Notes under the pieces: model-generated | Told to the model about the DNA's origin: nothing | What the model saw: the letters and a program-made list of their open reading frames with translations, nothing else | The model's database searches: none | Shown: positions 51,101 through 61,900 of the stretch, piece after piece | Position numbering within the stretch: position 1 is the first letter of the stretch | Layout of the letters: each line of letters starts with the position of its first letter | Position numbers and translations under genes: made by a program | NCBI GenBank assembly: GCA_911728455.2 | Contig: OU452222.1 | Coordinates: 10,261,575 to 10,325,574 of the forward strand | Length of the DNA stretch: 64,000 bases | DNA from: Marthasterias glacialis | Lineage: Eukaryota > Echinodermata > Asteroidea > Forcipulatida > Asteriidae | Direction of reading: 5' to 3'

Positions 51101-54100
51101 TCACGCAGTAAGTTGATTTCTAACTAGATCTTCATTATGCACTTGACACCAGTTGGCTGGGCACTTCACCAAGTGGTCAAGTAGCATCTAGGCGGTCAGT
51201 TAGCCCAAACATCTGGCATCATTACTCCCAGGCTCGTGAATAACACCAGATACCGGCTTTAAAAATATCACACAACTGCCGTGATGGAAAGGGACATGGA
51301 CCTTTGACCCACTTTTGCTTAGTGCAACACAGCTCTCTAGCTAGTTTTGATGTTCTCGTTTACGTAGAAAAATACAAAATGCATGGATAAATCTAAAATA
51401 TCAAGTTTACACAGGTACATTAACAACCAGTCAACAAAGCATAAATGGAGTGGAGTGAGTAAAGTATATCTGAGAATGCTTGTTTATGATTGATATATTA
51501 GAGTGTAATAACAAGAACCGTGCTAGAAGTAATGTTAGATAGGCATATTACTATGCCTACAAACAAGAGATACCGTACTAGAAGTAATGTTAGATAGGCT
51601 ATATTACTATGCCTACAAACAAGAGATACCGTACTAGAAGTAATGTTAGATAGGCTATATTACTATGCCTACAAACAAGAGATACCGTACTAGAAGTAAT
51701 GTTAGATAGGCTATATTACTATGCCTACAAACAAGAGATACCGTGCTAGAAGTAATGTTAGATAGGCTATATTACTATGCCTACAAACAAGAGATACGTT
51801 TTGTTAATTTATGTGCAAGTATTATTTCAGTTAATGCAACTGCACAGCGTGTCCATCATATGTCCCGAGCTGCCATGATGTACTTTGGACAAATCATAAC
51901 ATAGCTATACACACATGAAAGCCTGCATCAGTGCATGCCTATCCAATAAAACCATTTGTAAGACATGTGGCTGTCTATAAAGACAGGGGACCAGTCTAGC
52001 CTCGGTAGGACGTCAGTGTCTGTTGCACTGCCACTGAGACTGACGTCCTACTAGGGCTAGGGACCAGTCTAGGAGGTCAGTTAGAATGTGGAAAACTAGA
52101 GGGATAGGAATGAATGTACTCGTCCAAATACAAAATGGTTTATGGCACCTTTCGTACAGAGGTGAAAGGCAGGGAAAGAGACCACTATGGCAGCCTGATG
52201 TCAATCTCAACCACAATGAATTGTTTTCTTCTGAATACAGCTAAACACAACATATAGTGAAGTGAACAATATTGGAATCAACCCATACAAAGTCAATGGT
52301 GACTGTGCAAATGGGTTACCAACGCCACTTGGAATGCCCTCCAAAGATGGATTTTACCATTATTCCGCAGGGGTACAGCACATCTTTGCAAATGCAAGTT
52401 TTGTTCAAAGAAATCAAAAGGTTTGTATGCAAAATATTTGTCAGAATCTTGTATAGCATGGGTACAGACAAAAATGTTTGAGACATTTTGTAGCGCATAA
52501 ATATTTGACCCCTTTATGCCTAATTCTCCTAACAATTGTTTCATTCTTTTACCCTCTAAGTCAAATGGTCAGCACAACTTTGAAACACTGACATAATGTG
52601 ACGCTCCATGCCAAAACCAGGCACTTCCTTACAAAGCTCACAACTGAGTTTATTTACTCATCGAATTGATGAGCTTAAGGGCTTTCAAATAACACCCAAT
52701 TGGACGTTTAAGGAATCTTTTTGTCTCAACATGAGCAGAATATTTAGAATGTTTAAGACATCACATCACATTGATATCCTGGCTGATGGTTCAGTTGTCT
52801 TCACTTTCAATGCATTTCTTTACCTACAAGATCTGCCTGATTTTGGCATGGGGCGCCATACTTAATCTGACTGTTTTTATGATATTCATCAACAAACGAT
52901 CTTAACTTGGAATTTGGACGAGTCAAGATGGAATGTAATTTCATAAGGGAGCATGTTGTTAAAGTTTTTGTAAATCATAAATATGAAATTAAGCTGTAAA
53001 TGAAAAAGGAAGACCATCTCATTAAAGAAAATAACTCTTTGTTGAACTCCCAAGTTAAACAAACACCAAGGGCCTCATTAATCAATGTTAAAACTTGATA
53101 AACTGATGCCTTTTGAGGTGCATAACATTCAGCTGTAAGCTTCTTATAATGATAATTATTTGAGTACACTTTTGTCATTACAGAATCAAATCCTTGCCTT
53201 TGAATCTCCCTTCTTTTTTTCATATAAATATTTTGTATGTAAAGACTCTCCAAAGAATTCCAAAGTGGAAACTGAAGGCTGATTTATCGTGTGTCAATGC
53301 CACTGCAGCAACGACATACCTGACCAATCCCTACGTCAGAGAAGCTTTGCATATAACGTATGAATCTCCACAGTGGCAGTTATGCAAGTAAGTTGATAAG
53401 ATACAAGCTTCTTAAGCCTTACCCACATCCTCCTTTGACCCAGACCCTTCGTTGACGCCTTCGTGCTTTGACCCATTCTGGCTTTCTGGCAAGAAACTCT
53501 CCTCGATCAAAGTCCGTAAGTCTGTACTCATCTTCCAAATAAATCCAGGCTTGACTTTCAAGACTGAACAGCTGACCAACTGCATGAATGAGTTACAAGT
53601 GGTTGACGTTGAATTATGACTGTTTGTTTGTCTTTTTGTTCACACAGTGCTACTGTAGATCAGGATTATGTAAAACTGTACCCTGACATGTCCAGTGTTT
53701 ATCAAGCCCTCCTTAACACCTATGTAAGTACATGTACATCTTGTAGAACCACTCTAAAAAAGGAAACTATTGTATGGAAAATGTTATCACTTGACTTTAA
53801 AAACAAATGGACTAGCATAATCACATTATGAGTTGAAGGTTGAAGGTCTGCAGAATGGTCTCAAACTTGAGACATACCTTTATGTGGGTGCAGCCATCTT
53901 GTTTGTGTCCTATTTGCGAGGCTGAAAGGGAAAGTAGTCTGGCCCCTTATGAGAGTTGGTAATCATAATGATGATTGTGTCGTGGGAGCCAAACAGAGAT
54001 AGCAGCATCCCAAGAGACGTTGATTTGTCTTGGTCTTAAAGATTGTTCTCAAGAGCTCCCTTTGTGGGTCTTTGGTCTTTAGTTTTGTACCTCCAGTTAA

Positions 54101-54812
54101 CGGATGAGAAATTTTGTCAATAACAACAAAAAGCAGGGCACCAATCATAACCAGTCACAATTTGAATACATTACCATTTTGGCTAAAAGCCCATTTCTGC
54201 TCACCAAGAAATCCCCCCCCCCCCAAGTTCCCAAATTCTATTGTTAACAATCTATTTCTGAACATTTCTTCTGGTGTAGAAATATCGTATCCTAGTCTTT
54301 AACGGAGACCAAGATGCCATTCATAACTTCCTTGGCAACGAGTGGTTTGTAACCAATCTACACAGAGAGGAAGAAGTACAATGGCGTCCGTGGCTGTACA
54401 CGAGTGCACAATACCAAGATCAGATAGCGGGGTTCGTCAAGGAATACGATAACATAGCTTTCCTTACAATAAAAGTAAGTTGAGGTCCAATTCCATTGAG
54501 ATAATATTGCTTAAGTACTGTATTTGTTCTAAGCAAACATTTGCAGGAGACCAGTAACAGACATTATACATCAAATGAAATTTTGGCTGGTAGCCTGTAT
54601 CTGCTTAGGAGACCTTTGTTAGTGCTAAGTAATATTAAAGTGGTTCTCGGAGGTGATTTAACTTAACCACTATATGGGTCTCCTGAGTTTTTTGAATTAA
54701 TTTCTGTCTGTATCCCTTTCCCACTTAGAATGCTGGGTTTTGGAGTGCCAGAGATCAGCCTTTAGCAACGGCTCAACTTATTTATAACTTCATCTACATG
54801 CGTCCATATTGA
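48130..54812 (+). CDS. CTSA: Cathepsin A-like serine carboxypeptidase (S10), catalytic Ser and His lost
   Basis: Homologue of lysosomal protective protein/cathepsin A. Eleven exons: 48130-48302, 48917-49076, 49247-49348, 49506-49670, 50428-50519, 51023-51107, 52241-52420, 53245-53387, 53648-53723, 54280-54474 and 54729-54812, all in phase, coding 484 aa (human 480). The start has a full Kozak context (CCCACCATGG) and a hydrophobic signal peptide (residues 1 to about 20). Family landmarks: GGPGCS (76-81), [10 protein letters not shown] in exon 3, GFAVGNAW in exon 5, [12 protein letters not shown] in exon 8, NGDQD with Asp402 retained, and a C-terminus ending YMRPY. The usual GESYAG reads GDGYAG (Gly175 replaces the nucleophile, codon GGC at 49593-49595). 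The usual GAGHMVP reads NAGFWSA (Phe461 replaces His, 54738-54740). WLNGG reads WLSGG (Ser75). Several N-glycosylation sequons remain. It has no stop or frameshift, so it is a probable secreted or lysosomal pseudoenzyme rather than a pseudogene. Confidence 0.92.
48314..48386. mobile_element. Palindromic MITE, Mutator-like family, copy 2, at a splice donor
   Basis: A 73-bp hairpin element: GTTGCGATAATCG at the left, CATCGCGACTA at the right, with ACCCTCCATCCTCCCGA pairing with TCGGGAGGATGGAGGGT. GTGAGTCTG flanks both sides as a direct repeat (48303-48311 and 48387-48395), extendable to 11 bp, the duplication length typical of Mutator-type insertion. The left repeat begins at the first base of intron 1 of the carboxypeptidase-like gene, so the donor GTGAGT is present twice. 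Confidence 0.9.
50108..50290 (+). mobile_element. tRNA-derived SINE with A and B boxes in intron 4
   Basis: A-box-like TGGCGTAGGGGTCTAG at 50108-50123 and B box GTTCAAATCC at 50169-50178, the RNA polymerase III promoter spacing of a tRNA. The shared body follows (CTTGTGTCCTTGAGCAAG, ACACTAAACCATAAATTGC). It is the most complete SINE of this family in the window. Confidence 0.85.
51517..51795. repeat. 56-bp minisatellite, five units, in intron 6 of the carboxypeptidase-like gene
   Basis: Units start at 51517, 51572, 51628, 51684 and 51740. Each reads ACCGTACTAGAAG, TAATGTTAGATAGG, CTATATTACTATG, CCTACAAACAAGAG. The first unit is 55 bp, the other four 56 bp, and copies are almost identical, so expansion is recent. 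Confidence 0.95.
54484..54650. mobile_element. MITE family B copy, degraded, in the last intron of the carboxypeptidase-like gene
   Basis: GGTCCAATTCCATTGAGAT at the left, then TTGCTTAAGTACTG, TTCTAAGCAAACATTTGC, CTGCTTAGGAG and AGTGCTAAGTAATATT. The right end is diverged. Confidence 0.55.
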
Positions 54813-54989
54813 TGAATCTCTTTGAGTCAGGTAGAATGTAATGAGGAAAATGCAAATTTTTTTTCTAATTAAAATATTTGGGGATAATTGTGCATTAACG
54901 TTAATTTTAACAAAATACCTCTTCAAATTGAAGGTCAAGTTTGACTGCATTATGATTTAGTGGTAGTTCATAAACCATTGGGCACACAC

Positions 54990-55205
54990 ACTACTTGGCT
55001 ACTGACCTCTTGCACCCACATCATACACAGCTACTGTCTGACACGCTTGCCATTGAGGGAGTCAAATTGACATGTAAAGACATTATGCGCATCTAATTGC
55101 CTGCAAGTCATGAAATATGCACCACATAGTAAAACTCAAGGCAATCCGACTCCCCAGAGGTTTTATCATGGGTAATGACGTCAGGTGAATTGGGTCAATA
55201 CCATC
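54990..55205 (+). repeat. Dispersed repeat, copy 1
   Basis: CACATCATACACAGC, ACTGTCTGACACGC, GTAAAGACATTATGC, GAAATATGCACCAC, and TAATGACGTCAGGTGA ending TTGGGTCAATA. The order matches 56235-56445. Confidence 0.65.
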
Positions 55206-56234
55206 CACAAAATCAGTCCATCATGGATCATGTGTACAACAAAATACTATGCACTCGAACTGCAACAAAACTCATCAATTTGTTAAAAACATTGATGTCT
55301 TAATGTACTTAAGTATTCCTGCCCTCCAAAAAGTAATGTACCAAATAAAAAAAGTGAAAATATAACAAATGTGACTGAAATTGTTTTATCAATTCAACAT
55401 ACAATTGCTAAAAAAAGGATAAAATTAAATGCATAATAACATACCAGCAAATTTACTTCATGAATTAACATACATGTAAAGAAGAGAGGAAAAAAGGAGA
55501 AATGTCTGACAACAGTCTCTAATCTTACCTTACTTAAGCCATGTTTGTTGGAAAGCAAATATGTGACATGATAAGTTCAGTGTAAATAAAAGGGTACCAG
55601 ACTATTTCCCTGGTAACCTGGGCTTTGACAAAGCATAAAGCTTTATGTCTATCAGCTAATTTGTTGCTAATACTTAAAGGTACCAACATTTAAATGGCCA
55701 CTGAATCAATTGACTTCGGCAATGGCTGCTGGCTTCAATGGTACCATTGAAGAATAGGACTTTTCCGCGTTTCTTCCCTAGCCAATGCCGAAGCCATAAA
55801 TTCGGACAAGGCCTAAGTTTTAATAAAATATATATTTTTTATGAGAGTAACTTTTGTAAAAGGTGGGTTTAATAATAATACTTTTCTATTTTATATTAAG
55901 TTGTCTCTCAGACCACCTGTGATAAATTTGGACAACCATCTTAAGCTTCTACATACAAAAGTAGTCAAGCGAGCATTTTTGACCTTTGGCCCTCCGATTT
56001 ACAGCAAATTTTGGTCCCTCCTTTCACCAAGACTTTCAATTACATTTGCAAAAAATACAAATGTGGAACCAATTAAAATATTTCCATATAATCAAATATG
56101 GTGTAAGGCACATTAGTACTGGCCAATAACTACTGAAAACTAATAATTGATTCATATGCTTGCCAATACAGACAAATATGGTGGACAGTTATTTTGTATA
56201 TGATGATGTTGTTGGACTTTGAGTACATGAATAT

Positions 56235-56445
56235 TTGCAATTTGTCAGCCTATTGACCCTGCACACACATCATACACTGCGACTGTGCCACACACACCAT
56301 TTTGGAAGTCAATAGGTAAAGCGTGTAAATGCCACGCCGCCTAAAATGTGCACTACACTATTTAACAGACAGGGACATTAACTTCCAAAATGGCGCAACC
56401 AAGACTATTGTGATGACGACGTCAGGTGATTTGGGCCAATAAATT
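56235..56445 (+). repeat. Dispersed repeat, copy 2
   Basis: CACATCATACACTGC, GACTGTGCCACACAC, TAAAATGTGCACTAC, GATGACGACGTCAGGTGA and TTTGGGCCAATAAA, co-linear with 54990-55205 about 1.2 kb upstream. Both end near a CRE-like TGACGTCA or GACGTCA. Confidence 0.65.
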
Positions 56446-57869
56446 ATCTGCGTTAACTATTTAAGTACACAATGTTTATGTTTTCAACATAATTCCTGAG
56501 GCAACCAGACTTCCTGAACTAACAGAATCTAGATCTCCAAGCCCAAATTCAGAGCTGTTTATCAACTTGTTTAAAAGTCAATTTAATTTACTTCATACAA
56601 TTTGCCATATATTGTAACAGAATGAGAATTTCTATTAAAAAAAGTACTTGACAGTTAAAATAAGCTGATTCCTTAGGCTTGGCCCCTTCATGCACTGGCA
56701 AATATGCGTTAACCATTTAGTTTCTGTGGTGGGCGGGGCGTAATGTACCGGCTTATGTGAGTAATTTAAACTTGACTGTTTAATTTCCCAAATGACAGGA
56801 AATTTGGTAATAAACACCACTCAAGAATTGTTAATGATTAATATTGTCATAGAAAATATTGTCATATGTACAGTAAAGTTTACTCTTTCAATATCTAAAC
56901 AGTTTAATTAATAGTACATGTACATGTAATAAATGAAGTTTGTAAACAATTTGCAATAACAAAAAAAAAAACTTGCCAGAATGAAATTTGTGTCAAATCG
57001 AAAGATGAATAAAACTCAATGATATAAAAAAAACCTGACTTCTTGCAGTATTAGAAATTGAAAGGCACAGCAAGTCTGGAGTTTCTCATAGCTATTGTGG
57101 TGCGCAATAGAGACTATCCTTTTTGTGTTTGTGATGTAAATCCACTGTAAGCCACGCCCACTTCACACAAACTGGCTCCACTGATTGCCAGAAGCCAGTA
57201 GGAAATGCATTGAGCCACTTCTTTTTGAGGATTTTTGTATGAGAAAAAAGATGATTTGGGGAATTGTCTTCCACACGTTTTGCAATGACGCATGGCTTTG
57301 CCAGAATGATCAGTTTCTTTCAGAAGAAACACCTTTCAACTATTAAAGGAGTGATTTGGGGTAAAGTTACACACAAATGCCAGTACATGTACGCCAGCTT
57401 TAGAGTCAAAATTACCCAAAACCTTGTGCATGCAACAGTTGTGTCCATGCGTGACGTAATGATTTACCAACAGGCTAGGATAGCTTCTTTTGCCCTGGGC
57501 CCAATAGACTGTGTAAGTCTACCGCGTATTTGAACATTTAGGTTCGTTAAAGCGCGTGATTTTGTTTCCTTCACATGTTACATCAATGTGTGTGGGACCA
57601 AAATGGTCCCAAAAATGTTGGAATAGGTTCGAGACTTGCAGATTCTAAAGGCCACATATTTGACAGCCATACTAATTCCATTTTGAAAGTACACAAATAT
57701 TTCAAAATATTAAAAACAAAATTTTCCAAGCAAATATCTTACACTGATTACATGGTGAAAGCTGTCAATGAAAACCCTTAAAAGTTGTGTATTAGCTGCT
57801 TTATTAGAAGTATATTTGCATCTAGTTTACCGCACTATTTCTATTTTGCAGTAAAAATAAGGCTTATTT

Positions 57870-58035
57870 TCTAGAGATGCTTACGCAGACAATACTGCTT
57901 AACAAAAACCAAAGATAAGCAGGAAACCAGTCAAAAATGGTACATGTGACATGTAACTTGGTTGGTAATCATTTTCAGATAAGCAAAATTAATTTGTCCT
58001 TTTAGTGCTTAAGCAACTCTATGAAATTGGGCCCC
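57870..58035. mobile_element. MITE family B copy
   Basis: TGCTTACGCAGACAATACTGC, TTAACAAAAACCAAAG, then TTAGTGCTTAAGCAACTC and TATGAAATTGGGCCCC at the right end. The left terminal repeat is degraded. Confidence 0.65.
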
Positions 58036-58981
58036 GGTCCCAGGGCCCTACCTCCAGTAACTCATTCCAAGCACAGCAGATCCGAACACATCCATTAAGA
58101 AATCCCCAAAGAAAATACAAATCCCACCAGGCACTGGGCACTATGTGGATTGGGTTTTTCAGTCCCTACCTGATTGCGTGGGTTTTCCCTAAAATATTTC
58201 CCTAGGGTTTTCCTCCCACATCTAAAACTGAAACTTCCTTCCTTGTCTTCTGCATGGGGGTGTTTGGCTAGTATAGTGATTTAGTTCACTTTTCTGAGAA
58301 TCCTTGGCTTCACAACCAGAATAATAAATAATATTAATAATAATAATAATATACCCCAGCACCTTTTCAAGAAGTTTTTAAAAACAAGGCAACAGCATAG
58401 TGAGAATATTATATTTTTAAGCACAATATATAAAGTGACTGTTGTGAATGCGATCAAAATTTTGCAGGATGCATTACCATATTGACCAGTATTACACCAT
58501 ACATCAATAAAAGCACGATGTTGTACTTAGCAAAGATGATAGACAATAAATACATTATGGTAATATTTTACAAATAAAACCAGAACAGGCACTATGAACT
58601 GCATAGAATTATTTTAAAAGCAGTAAAAATTGTTGACAATATCTGCATGCCTGGTCTAAGGTGTGACTGAGCAATAGAGGGTATGCACAGCCATTTTCCT
58701 ACATTAAACTTACGGTCGTTTTAACCTCAGTGAGGGTGCTGTTGTACATATCTCTAAGGGGCTCATGGCGTCAGACGCATAAGGTCTGTATTGAATCCAT
58801 CAGAATACCACAGTTCGTGCAGGTATGTCAGCATACTGAGCACTTAGACCTTTGGAATGCCTGCACCATTCTCAGCATAGTAGGTTTGACTATAAACAGT
58901 ACTGAATCAAGCACAGTTGGACCAAACCAGAGGTGTGATTTTTGAGGAGTTTGGGGTACTTGATGGCCCCATCTATTACCC

Positions 58982-61900
58982 TCATCTTCCAGTAAAATAT
59001 GACTGCTTATATCGTTTCTTCTTGGGCTTGGTAAGGGCTCTGATATCTTTGGGCTGTAGGTAAAGAAACAAAACAAAACAAAACATAAAGGACATTAATA
59101 AAAAATTGATGTGGTGCGTTGGTCAAACACGTGGTTCTTTGGAACTTACTCCATTTTTGGAACTTACTCCAAAAATACATCAAGGCAAACAAAAATGATT
59201 GGCTTAGCACTGAACAGTATTTTCAAAAGAATTAAGCCACAAGATTATAAATGAAACTGCTTATGCAGTGATGAGTTGTGAGTTTGATTTTTTTTGTGGA
59301 CCACTTTTTGGGGAAAATGGCGATAATATTGTGAATCACCCGTATTGAGTCAACAATTTTGTCTTTCGCCTATCGTCTTGTAAATTATTGTCGGATAATT
59401 GTGTGAAGGGATGAAGAGAAGGCTTGGCCATTCTGGAACTAACCTTCATTTTATAGAGTCGTACTGTGCATTCTCTCATTTGGATGGGCCCTTCTGTGAC
59501 GTCTTTCTTGGGAGAGGTGTGAAGATACCGCTTGAGTGTTGGGATGCGTCGGGCAAATGGGATTTCTGAATCTGGACGCAGCTATGGGTGAAATAGTGAG
59601 CAGAAAGATGGATTTAGATTTTCTTGATGAAGTTATATAATATTTGTGACATCAAGTTACAGGTGTAAATGGAATGCAATATTGCCTTGTTTTCCAATCT
59701 GTACACCATTTACTGTTGACATGCACTATTGCCCTATTCCAGGCAAATATGTGTATAATTTATAAATATATGCTCTATTGCCCACTTTGCCAGTCAATTT
59801 AACCACACTATTGCCTTTTTCTGCAAGGCAACATTACATTCACATAAAGAAAGGCATTAGTGCCTTCTCTACCGGTCAATATATGAATAGCACTTAACAT
59901 GCACCTTTTTCCTCTTTGCAAGTCAATATTATTTTGTTATACCCAGACATGCACAAGAGATCCCTTTGCCAGTCGATATTTCTTAATAATTTACCTCAAT
60001 ACTTGGCAAGCTGCTGCTATCAGACCAGGATCCAGTCCCATCATCCGAGTCAGACACAAAAGAGTCATTGCCATCAGACTCTGAAGAAGAATCTTCACCT
60101 GACGATAATTCTCCAGCATCCTCACACCCTTCTGAAGAACTCACTATCCAATCACAAATAAATGAAAAACTGTTGATCATAGACAGACTTGATATACACA
60201 CAGTGTGATAAACAAATTTCTGGGTTACATCATTGGAATGGCATCTGTTTCACTGAAGAAGGCCTCACTTATTAAGACATTCTGTGCACTACTGACGCGT
60301 CCTGGCCGAGCAGATAAGAACATCAGATTCAAGTTCTGGTGTGTCTGATCAGCAGAGTGTGGGTTCGAGACAATTAACCATTATTGCTGCGTCCTTCGGA
60401 TGGGACGTAAAGCCGTAGATCCAGTGTGTTGTGTAATCCGCATAAAAGAACCCAGGGCAATTATCAAAAAAAAAAAAGGGGTTCGCCCAGTGTTCCTGGT
60501 TTGATCGGCTGCAGATTGCGCCACAGCACCTTATACACCGTTACATGGTGCTATGTAAAGGAACAGGGGTGGATTTCACAAAGTGTTAGGACTAGTCTCA
60601 TCTCCAGTTAGGACGAATCCTACCTTATATGACTTGTCATAAGTTAGGACTGGTCCTAAGTTGGGACTACTTTTGTGAAATCCACCCCAGGTCTCATACT
60701 TCAAAATCAACTCTGAATACCTTGGAGGACAAAGTACCGAGTGCTTTGAGACGCCCATTGGGTGTGATAAAGCGCTATATAAGTACTGCATATTATTATT
60801 ATAACTAGATATCTTAAATCAAATTTTCTTGTTTTATAAGGTTGACTGTTACTAGAGCCATGTTTTGGGGTAATGGTGACATGTCTTTGTTTGTGTGAAA
60901 CTTGCAAAAGATAAATTAAAAAAATGGAGGACAATGTTACTCACAGTATTTCTTTGCATTGCTGTCCTGACTTAATCTCCTCAGCATGACTACAGGATGC
61001 TTCTTCTCCTTAGCATCAGTAAAGTTCAATACATCCCGACACACAAACACAAAAAGAACAAAACAGAGTTTTTTTTACCCAATTTCAGGTCTCAAAATGT
61101 ATTTCTGATGCAGAAGTTGGTTGAGAGTTACATTTACTGAGATTAAAAAAAATCAGCTTACAATGGTTTCATCATCTATAACTGCGCCAGAGGTCCTGCA
61201 TGCTCCTGTTTGTTCTGTCTCAGTCACACCTAGGTCATCACTGGCTGGGTTGCCATTATTTGCCCTGTTGCCGTCTGTATTATCATGCTCGATTACTTGG
61301 TGCAATGCCGGGTGTCCATCAGGCTGCACACTCAGCGGTGTCTCTGGAACAACCTTGGGTGAACTGCCACTGTCACTGTGAATAAAAATCCCCATTCAAA
61401 CTCACATTGTAAACTTTGCACGGAGATGTAAAGCTATTGCAATAACATTACATTCAAGACGGAGTTTACAAAAATGTCACTTAACAAACCCAGGTTTGGT
61501 GGTTGAATTCCAGATTTGAATCTTGATCTTGGAAATCACGTCTTTGAGCAAAACACTTAACTTCTCAACCCTTAGAGTAAATGGATAGTATATCGCAAAG
61601 TGCTTTATTTTTAAATAAACTCGTAAAACGTAAATATGCACCAATTTTGCTGCCTGAGCTGCATACTCCTATAAAAGGAAATAAGGTGGTTTCTGGAATT
61701 CATTTAATAGGACCAGCAGGCGTTAAAACAATTTTTTTTTCAACAACCCTCATGCTAAACTAAACAAGGTTTGTTGTATTTTCAATAAACTGACCTTGGT
61801 GTAGGTTTTGGGGAGACCAAATTGTCAGATTTGGTGACTGTATAAACTTGGAGGTCAGGAGCCACTTGATTATGAATGACACTTGTCAACTCCCTCATCT

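Larger units (their letters stand above)
54813..58981. other. Intergenic region between two convergent genes
   Basis: The carboxypeptidase-like gene (plus) and the heptad-repeat gene (minus) converge here. ATTAAA at 54868-54873 is a possible polyadenylation signal of the former. Contents are two copies of a roughly 215-bp repeat, one MITE, an AAT-type microsatellite near 58320-58351 and AT-rich sequence. No supportable gene. Confidence 0.7.

Noticed and set aside
48130..54812. Calling the carboxypeptidase-like gene a decayed pseudogene
   Set aside because: All 11 exons are open, phases and splice sites are intact, and conserved structural motifs and length match the family; only catalytic positions are altered.
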